NCBI GenBank assembly: GCA_040002845.1 | Contig: JBDUDR010000119.1 | Span: 1 to 9,303 of the forward strand | Reading direction: 5' to 3' | Source: JBDUDR01 sp040002845 | GTDB lineage: Bacteria > Actinomycetota > Actinomycetes > Propionibacteriales > Nocardioidaceae | Length of the DNA: 9,303 nt | Notes under the pieces: model-generated | What the model was told of the DNA's origin: nothing | Database searches by the model: none | Seen by the model: only the letters and a program-made list of their open reading frames with translations | Translations under genes and position numbers: made by a program | In this document: positions 6,193-9,303 of the stretch, piece after piece | Layout of the letters: every line of letters begins with the position of its first letter | Numbering within the stretch: the stretch's first letter is position 1

Positions 6193-6215
6193 GGGTGCAC
6201 TCGATCTCACGGCTC

Positions 6216-7691
6216 TCAACCCACATCCACAGACCCTTCTATGGCGCCGTTCACGGCAGACTTGGTGGCTTCGTAGAGTTCCGCCGCTTGCTCAGGTGTC
6301 CGCCCAATCGCAGTGAGGCCGAACCGGCCGTCGATGGCAAGACACGAGAGCATGTGCAGCACTACCCCTGTCCCGGTCCGGTGGTCGAACTGCAGGCCGC
6401 GGTCGGCTACGGCCTTGATCACGAAGGCTGGCGGCAGTCCGAGCCAGGCCTGGTCGACCAGGTTGTCGGTCGCGCAGTACGAGCGTGTGGTGCCATCAGA
6501 CGCCAACCATTGCCCCAGCTCGGCGTCGTACCGACCCGGAACCAGGTTGCGCAGGACGGCGTACGGGTGGGTCGTGCCACCCTTGCGAAGGTTGACCTCA
6601 AGCGCGAACACCCGCCACCCGCCGGTCAGGTCGCAGGCGGCGGCGAAGTCGACACTCAAGCGCCCGACGACGCCATGGCTGGCGAGCTGCTCGCCGATGG
6701 CCCGGCCGTAGCGGGCGAGGTCAGCAGAGTAGGCCGGATCAGCCGGGAACCGGCAACCGACATACACCTGGCCGGTCTCGCCGGCGAGCACCTGCTCATG
6801 GGTCGACAGTACGGATACCTCGCCGTACGGCGAGACCTCCAGCTGCACGCTCGGGCTGGCGAACCAGTCGCCCGCAACCAGCTCTTCGACCACGCCGCCG
6901 GCGCGCAGATCACGAAGGTACCAGTCCGGCAGCGACGTCACCCGCGCCCGGAGCTCTTCGGCGGCTGCCCGCCTCGGAACTTGACGCAGGTCGATGACAA
7001 CATTCCCGTCGCCGGCGCCGCTGTTGTCATGCTTGATCACGACTCCGGGTGCCGCGGGGGTGGCTTCCCGGATGGCGGTGACGGCGTCGACGACGTCCCC
7101 GACGGTGCGGACGTCCTCGCGGCCGAGCGGGATGGGGACGCCCGCACGCGTGAACAGCCGCCGGCCGGCGCTCTTGTACCCAAGTGGCCACAGGGCCGGT
7201 GCCGTGCCGTTCATCGGTGCCCCCAGCCGCATCGCCACCTCGACCTCGAGGTCGGTCACGTTCCACGGTTCGATGAACACGGGCCGCCCGGCAAACGACG
7301 TACGCACGGCCTCCAGCAGGTCTGGCCGGTCCAGGAGCTTGGCCGCGATGGAGCGAGGCGTGTCGTCGGGTACGGCCAGCATCCGGAAGCGGGGGCGCAC
7401 GCCGTCCCGGCGTTGGGTGGGCACCAGCGACGTGTAGTAGTCGAGAATCTCCTGACCGGGTGTTTGGCAGCTCAGGAACACCAGCTCGCAGGATCGGATC
7501 CGGTGCAGCATCAAGTGGCTCACCAGATACCGGTGCTCCAGGGCCGGAAGCCGGGATGCGTAGTGGGACAGCAACGTCTCCGCGAGACTGAAGGAGGGCA
7601 GCGCCACCAGCACATGGTCGACACGCACGCCCGGCTTGTTCAGGGCCAACGCATGCCCAAGCTGCGCCTGTAGCTGTTCGAAGCTCTTCAT
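6216..7691 (-). CDS. PGM1-like ATP-grasp peptide ligase
   Basis: This gives 491 residues from ATG 7691, which has GGAG five bases upstream; upstream codons lack coding character. It belongs to the ATP-grasp ligases related to PGM1 of pheganomycin biosynthesis, which use ATP to activate a carboxylate as acyl phosphate and join it to an amine. Visible marks: an N-terminal domain with HVLVALPSFSLAETLLSHY and VFLSCQTPGQEILDYY; the pre-grasp segment NGTAPALWPLGYKSAGRRLF; the ATP-binding lysine and glycine-rich loop VVIKHDNSGAGDG at about residues 217-229; VEELVAGDWFASPSVQLEV; and the Mg-binding signature EVNLRKGGTTHP at about 365-376 with Glu365 and Asn367. The C-terminal region (DQAWLGLPPAFVIKAVADRG, GVVLHMLSCLAIDGRFGLTA) matches the PGM1 C-terminal domain. 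No non-ribosomal synthetase, aminotransferase or obvious precursor peptide is present in the window, so the substrate is unknown. The gene appears intact. Confidence 0.9.
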   Translation of the reverse strand: MKSFEQLQAQLGHALALNKPGVRVDHVLVALPSFSLAETLLSHYASRLPALEHRYLVSHLMLHRIRSCELVFLSCQTPGQEILDYYTSLVPTQRRDGVRPRFRMLAVPDDTPRSIAAKLLDRPDLLEAVRTSFAGRPVFIEPWNVTDLEVEVAMRLGAPMNGTAPALWPLGYKSAGRRLFTRAGVPIPLGREDVRTVGDVVDAVTAIREATPAAPGVVIKHDNSGAGDGNVVIDLRQVPRRAAAEELRARVTSLPDWYLRDLRAGGVVEELVAGDWFASPSVQLEVSPYGEVSVLSTHEQVLAGETGQVYVGCRFPADPAYSADLARYGRAIGEQLASHGVVGRLSVDFAAACDLTGGWRVFALEVNLRKGGTTHPYAVLRNLVPGRYDAELGQWLASDGTTRSYCATDNLVDQAWLGLPPAFVIKAVADRGLQFDHRTGTGVVLHMLSCLAIDGRFGLTAIGRTPEQAAELYEATKSAVNGAIEGSVDVG

Positions 7692-7797
7692 GAGCACTCC
7701 GCTGGGATGCTCCTCGGGTATCCAGCAGTATGCACAGTCGACGGTTCGAGTCCTGGAGGGCGTCGGGCGGAAAGGTGGCTGGTTAGGTCCACGCTGG

Positions 7798-8537
7798 TCA
7801 GAGGCCGGTCGATCGCCTACCCAGGCTCGCCCACCGACCAGCCGCGGAAAGCGGCCAACGGCTCGTCGTGTACCCACCGAGCAGTGTCGTGGTCGTCACG
7901 GCCACGTCGCGGAAGACCGCCTGGAGGTCGACGTCCTGAACGACGCCACGTCCCAGCTCGTTGGACGGGACCTGGCCGGAGATGGCGATGACCGGTGAGA
8001 CGGCCGGCTTGGCGTCCTAGAGTCCGGTGAGCAGGTTGGTGGAGTCGGGTCCTGCGATCGCGAAGCAGGCCGCCGGCGGTCAGGCAGCATGCCGTACGCG
8101 CTGGCGGTGAACGCGGCTGCATCCTCGTGCCGGATGCCGATATAGGTGAGCTCACCGCGCTCCTCGGCCTTGTGCATCGCCTCGGCAAAGCCGAGGTTCG
8201 ACTGTGCGAGTCACCGACACGTGCTTCGGCGGTCGCACGTAGACCGGTCGTCGCGGTGGTCGATGTCGTACGCAGCGACGGCGCCGGGGAAACCTTCCGG
8301 TGGGCGCCCACTCAGGAGGTCCTAGTCGTAGCCATACCACGGCCGCGCAACCAGCCGTTCTCGATCGAACCCTCGCCGACTGGCCCGCCCTGGTGTGGAC
8401 AACGGTTCTCCAGCGCGCCGAGCGCACCGCCGCGGCGGGTCAGCGCGTTCGCTGCGGCCATCGACGACGACGCTGCGCACCTGCCCCTCCTCCGGCACGT
8501 CGACAGGGTCAACCCGGTGCCAGCCGTTGTCGCTCAC
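7798..8537 (-). pseudogene. Decayed Rieske / thiamine-diphosphate enzyme fusion
   Basis: Reading from GTG 8537, which keeps a perfect AGGAGG eight bases upstream, frames must be switched several times to follow one protein. First comes a Rieske 2Fe-2S domain: MSDNGWHRVDPVDVPEEG, VRSVVVDGRS, then in another frame LTRRGGALGALENRCPHQGG and EGSIENGWLR, then in the first frame RPWYGYD. The second iron-binding motif of such proteins is CPWHGYD, so both its Cys and its His are gone. A TAG at 8324-8322 follows, then SGRPPEGFPGAVAAYDI. After another shift (VYVRPPKHVSVT) and an apparent deletion of the TPP-domain N-terminus, the pyruvate-oxidase/acetolactate-synthase-like part appears: SNLGFAEAMHKAEERGELTY, IGIRHEDAAAFTASAYG, FAIAGPDSTNLLTGL. 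Then TAG at 8019-8017 replaces an expected Trp or similar, followed by DAKPAVSPVIAISGQVP and GVVQDVDLQAVFRDVAV. Similarity stops near 7880, so most of the TPP enzyme is missing. Confidence 0.85.
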
Positions 8538-8571
8538 CGGTAACGCCTCCTCGGTGTGCCAAGATCACCTT

Positions 8572-8802
8572 GTGCGCGAGCTCAGCGTCAGCGTCGACGG
8601 CCTTCCGCCGGTCAAGAACGAGGCCAAGTCGATGCTCGCCGCCGGACACGCCCACACCGGTCGCGTAATTGCTCTGCTCCAGGCAGCGCGCGCAGTCGCA
8701 GGTTAGGAGGTGATGCCGCTGTTCTCGAGCGAGGCGCTCGGTCTCGAGGTGGAGACGCTCTGTTTGACTTCCGATCTTGCGTATGACGGTAGGGGACATT
8801 GA
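8572..8802 (+). pseudogene. Truncated small gene with an in-frame amber codon
   Basis: From GTG 8572 the frame reads VRELSVSVDGLPPVKNEAKS then MLAAGHAHTGRVIALLQAAR, AVAG, and TAG at 8704-8706. The same frame continues with EVMPLFSSEALGLEVETLC to a TGA at 8800-8802. The N-terminal segment resembles the start of conserved, longer uncharacterised actinobacterial proteins, so I read this as a gene with a nonsense mutation whose 3' part was replaced by the repeat beginning at 8763. If translated, the first part alone makes 44 residues. A second initiation at ATG 8713 is possible because AGGAGG lies at 8705-8710, although the spacing is only two bases. It starts 34 bases from the divergent Rieske/TPP pseudogene, so the two once shared a control region. 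Function unknown. Confidence 0.5.
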
Positions 8803-8814
8803 ACCCTGACCGCT
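8763..8814. repeat. Dispersed repeat element, copy B
   Basis: This is the second copy of the element at 4962-5015: TTTGACTTCCGATC (8763-8776), a 14-base divergent middle, then AGGGGACATTGAACC and CTGACCGCT (8791-8814). Identity with copy A stops sharply at both edges. The left edge falls inside the frame of the truncated gene at 8572-8802. It lacks the nearby inverted partner seen at copy A. Confidence 0.65.
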
Positions 8815-8828
8815 GTTACGTCAGACCC

Positions 8829-8846
8829 CGACCTCGACCTCGACCT
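8829..8846. repeat. Short tandem repeat CGACCT x3
   Basis: Three perfect copies of CGACCT stand in the gap between the repeat element and the 3' end of the ATPase fragment. No gene or regulatory signal was found in 8815-8936. Confidence 0.6.
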
Positions 8847-8936
8847 AACGCGCGGACTGAAGAAACACCCGGCTTCGAGTCACCATCCCGCTCAGGCCCG
8901 CAGAACGGAGCCTTCAAAGGCACGCTTCTACCGGGA

Positions 8937-9242
8937 TCAAGTAAGGCGGCCGGCCATTGGCTCCTCGGGCTCGGGGGGCCGGACGGGGATGCGGACTTGC
9001 AGTACGGTTTCACCCGGCCGGGAGTCGATGGTGATCGTGCCACCGTGGCGCTCCACGACGATGCGTCGTGCGATGTCGAGGCCGAGGCCGGTGCCTTTTC
9101 CCACGTCCTTGGTCGTGTAGAAGGCCTCGAACGCGCGACTCGCAACATGTGGCGGCATACCCGGGCCGGTGTCGCCGATCTCGACGACGACGCTGTCACC
9201 CTCGACCCGCGTCGCTACCCGCAGCCTGCCCGTGCCGTCCAT
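8937..9242 (-). pseudogene. Histidine-kinase ATPase domain, N-terminally truncated
   Basis: The visible 101 residues are the C-terminal half of a GHKL/HATPase_c domain of a sensor kinase: the G1 box DTGPGMP (residues 24-30), the F-box region AFEAFYTTK, the G2 box GKGTGLGL (49-56), then DIARRIVVERHGGTITIDS, RPGETVLQVRIPV and a Pro/Glu-rich tail. The N-box, the phospho-acceptor His domain and any sensor part are absent. Codons just before ATG 9242 still fit the family (Asp-Ala before MDGTG), but the frame is blocked by TGA codons further upstream and the sequence there belongs to a different gene. ATG 9242 has no ribosome binding site. It is therefore a kinase remnant; alone it could not be phosphorylated. 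Confidence 0.8.
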
Positions 9243-9303
9243 TGCGTCGGTCCGCCGCGATCAACGCCACCGGCTCGTCGCGTAGGGCGAGCTTGGTCAG
9301 CAC
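9243..9303 (-). pseudogene. Receiver-domain fragment joined to the kinase remnant
   Basis: Reading from the window edge the minus strand gives VLTKLALRDEPVALIAADRR. This closely resembles the segment leading to the phospho-acceptor-containing strand in the N-terminal receiver domains of actinobacterial fused response regulator/thioredoxin-reductase-like proteins (pattern LxLRDEPVALLLADxRM). The frame does not continue into the following ATPase domain and ends about 16 codons later. The fragment is short, so the family call is tentative. The upstream portion lies outside the window. Confidence 0.45.

Noticed and set aside
6195..7673. A long plus-strand open frame of 492 codons
   Set aside because: It lies opposite the PGM1-like ligase, whose motifs are unambiguous; the antisense frame is a by-product of GC-rich codon use and shows no family motif.
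7742..7756. GGTTCGAGTCCTGG resembles a tRNA T-arm
   Set aside because: The flanking bases do not form a five-pair T stem, and no acceptor, D or anticodon arms can be built around it.
8816..9199. A 127-codon minus-strand open frame overlapping the ATPase fragment
   Set aside because: It is Ser/Arg/Pro-rich shadow sequence; the histidine-kinase boxes are in a different frame.

Overview
The window looks like high-GC actinobacterial (Actinomycetota) chromosomal DNA. The evidence is the GC-rich third positions, the GTG starts, Shine-Dalgarno sequences such as AGGAGG, and the gene families: an actinobacterial-type rifamycin ADP-ribosyltransferase (Arr), a PGM1-like ATP-grasp ligase, a Rieske/thiamine-diphosphate fusion, and traces of a receiver/histidine-kinase locus. 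I cannot name the genus.

The left part (1-3241) is on the plus strand. It holds the C-terminal end of an unrecognised protein, a secreted short RTX-type (glycine/aspartate nonapeptide) calcium-binding protein 20 bases behind it, a minus-strand helix-turn-helix gene, a secreted WxxP/propeller-like repeat protein of 431 aa, and a frame-broken coiled-coil remnant. The middle part (3379-7691) is wholly on the minus strand. In transcription order it holds an intact PGM1-like peptide-ligase homologue, a small helix-turn-helix gene, an intact arr gene, a decayed small gene, a broken helix-turn-helix copy, a 62-aa membrane protein, and a 265-aa two-TM coiled-coil protein with a plausible own promoter. 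The right part (7798-9303) is almost entirely wreckage: a Rieske/TPP-enzyme fusion gene with several frameshifts, two in-frame stops and an internal deletion; a divergent small gene with an in-frame amber codon that is cut off by a dispersed repeat; and a histidine-kinase ATPase domain joined out of frame to a receiver-domain fragment.

Two repeat families link these parts. A ~90-aa helix-turn-helix protein that resembles the C-terminal DNA-binding ends of serine recombinases is present three times (1284-1556, 4681-4918 broken, 5917-6192), always on the minus strand. A ~53-bp element is present twice (4962-5015 and 8763-8814). Its first copy forms an inverted repeat with the 5' end of the broken helix-turn-helix copy, and its second copy lies at the truncation point of a gene. 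I read the window as an accessory or rearrangement-prone region where resolvase-like fragments and repeats mark old insertions and deletions. Apparently intact genes in it are arr, the PGM1-like ligase, two helix-turn-helix genes, two secreted proteins and two membrane proteins. I see no tRNA, rRNA, CRISPR array, complete transposase or complete recombinase, and I do not see a coherent new multi-gene system.
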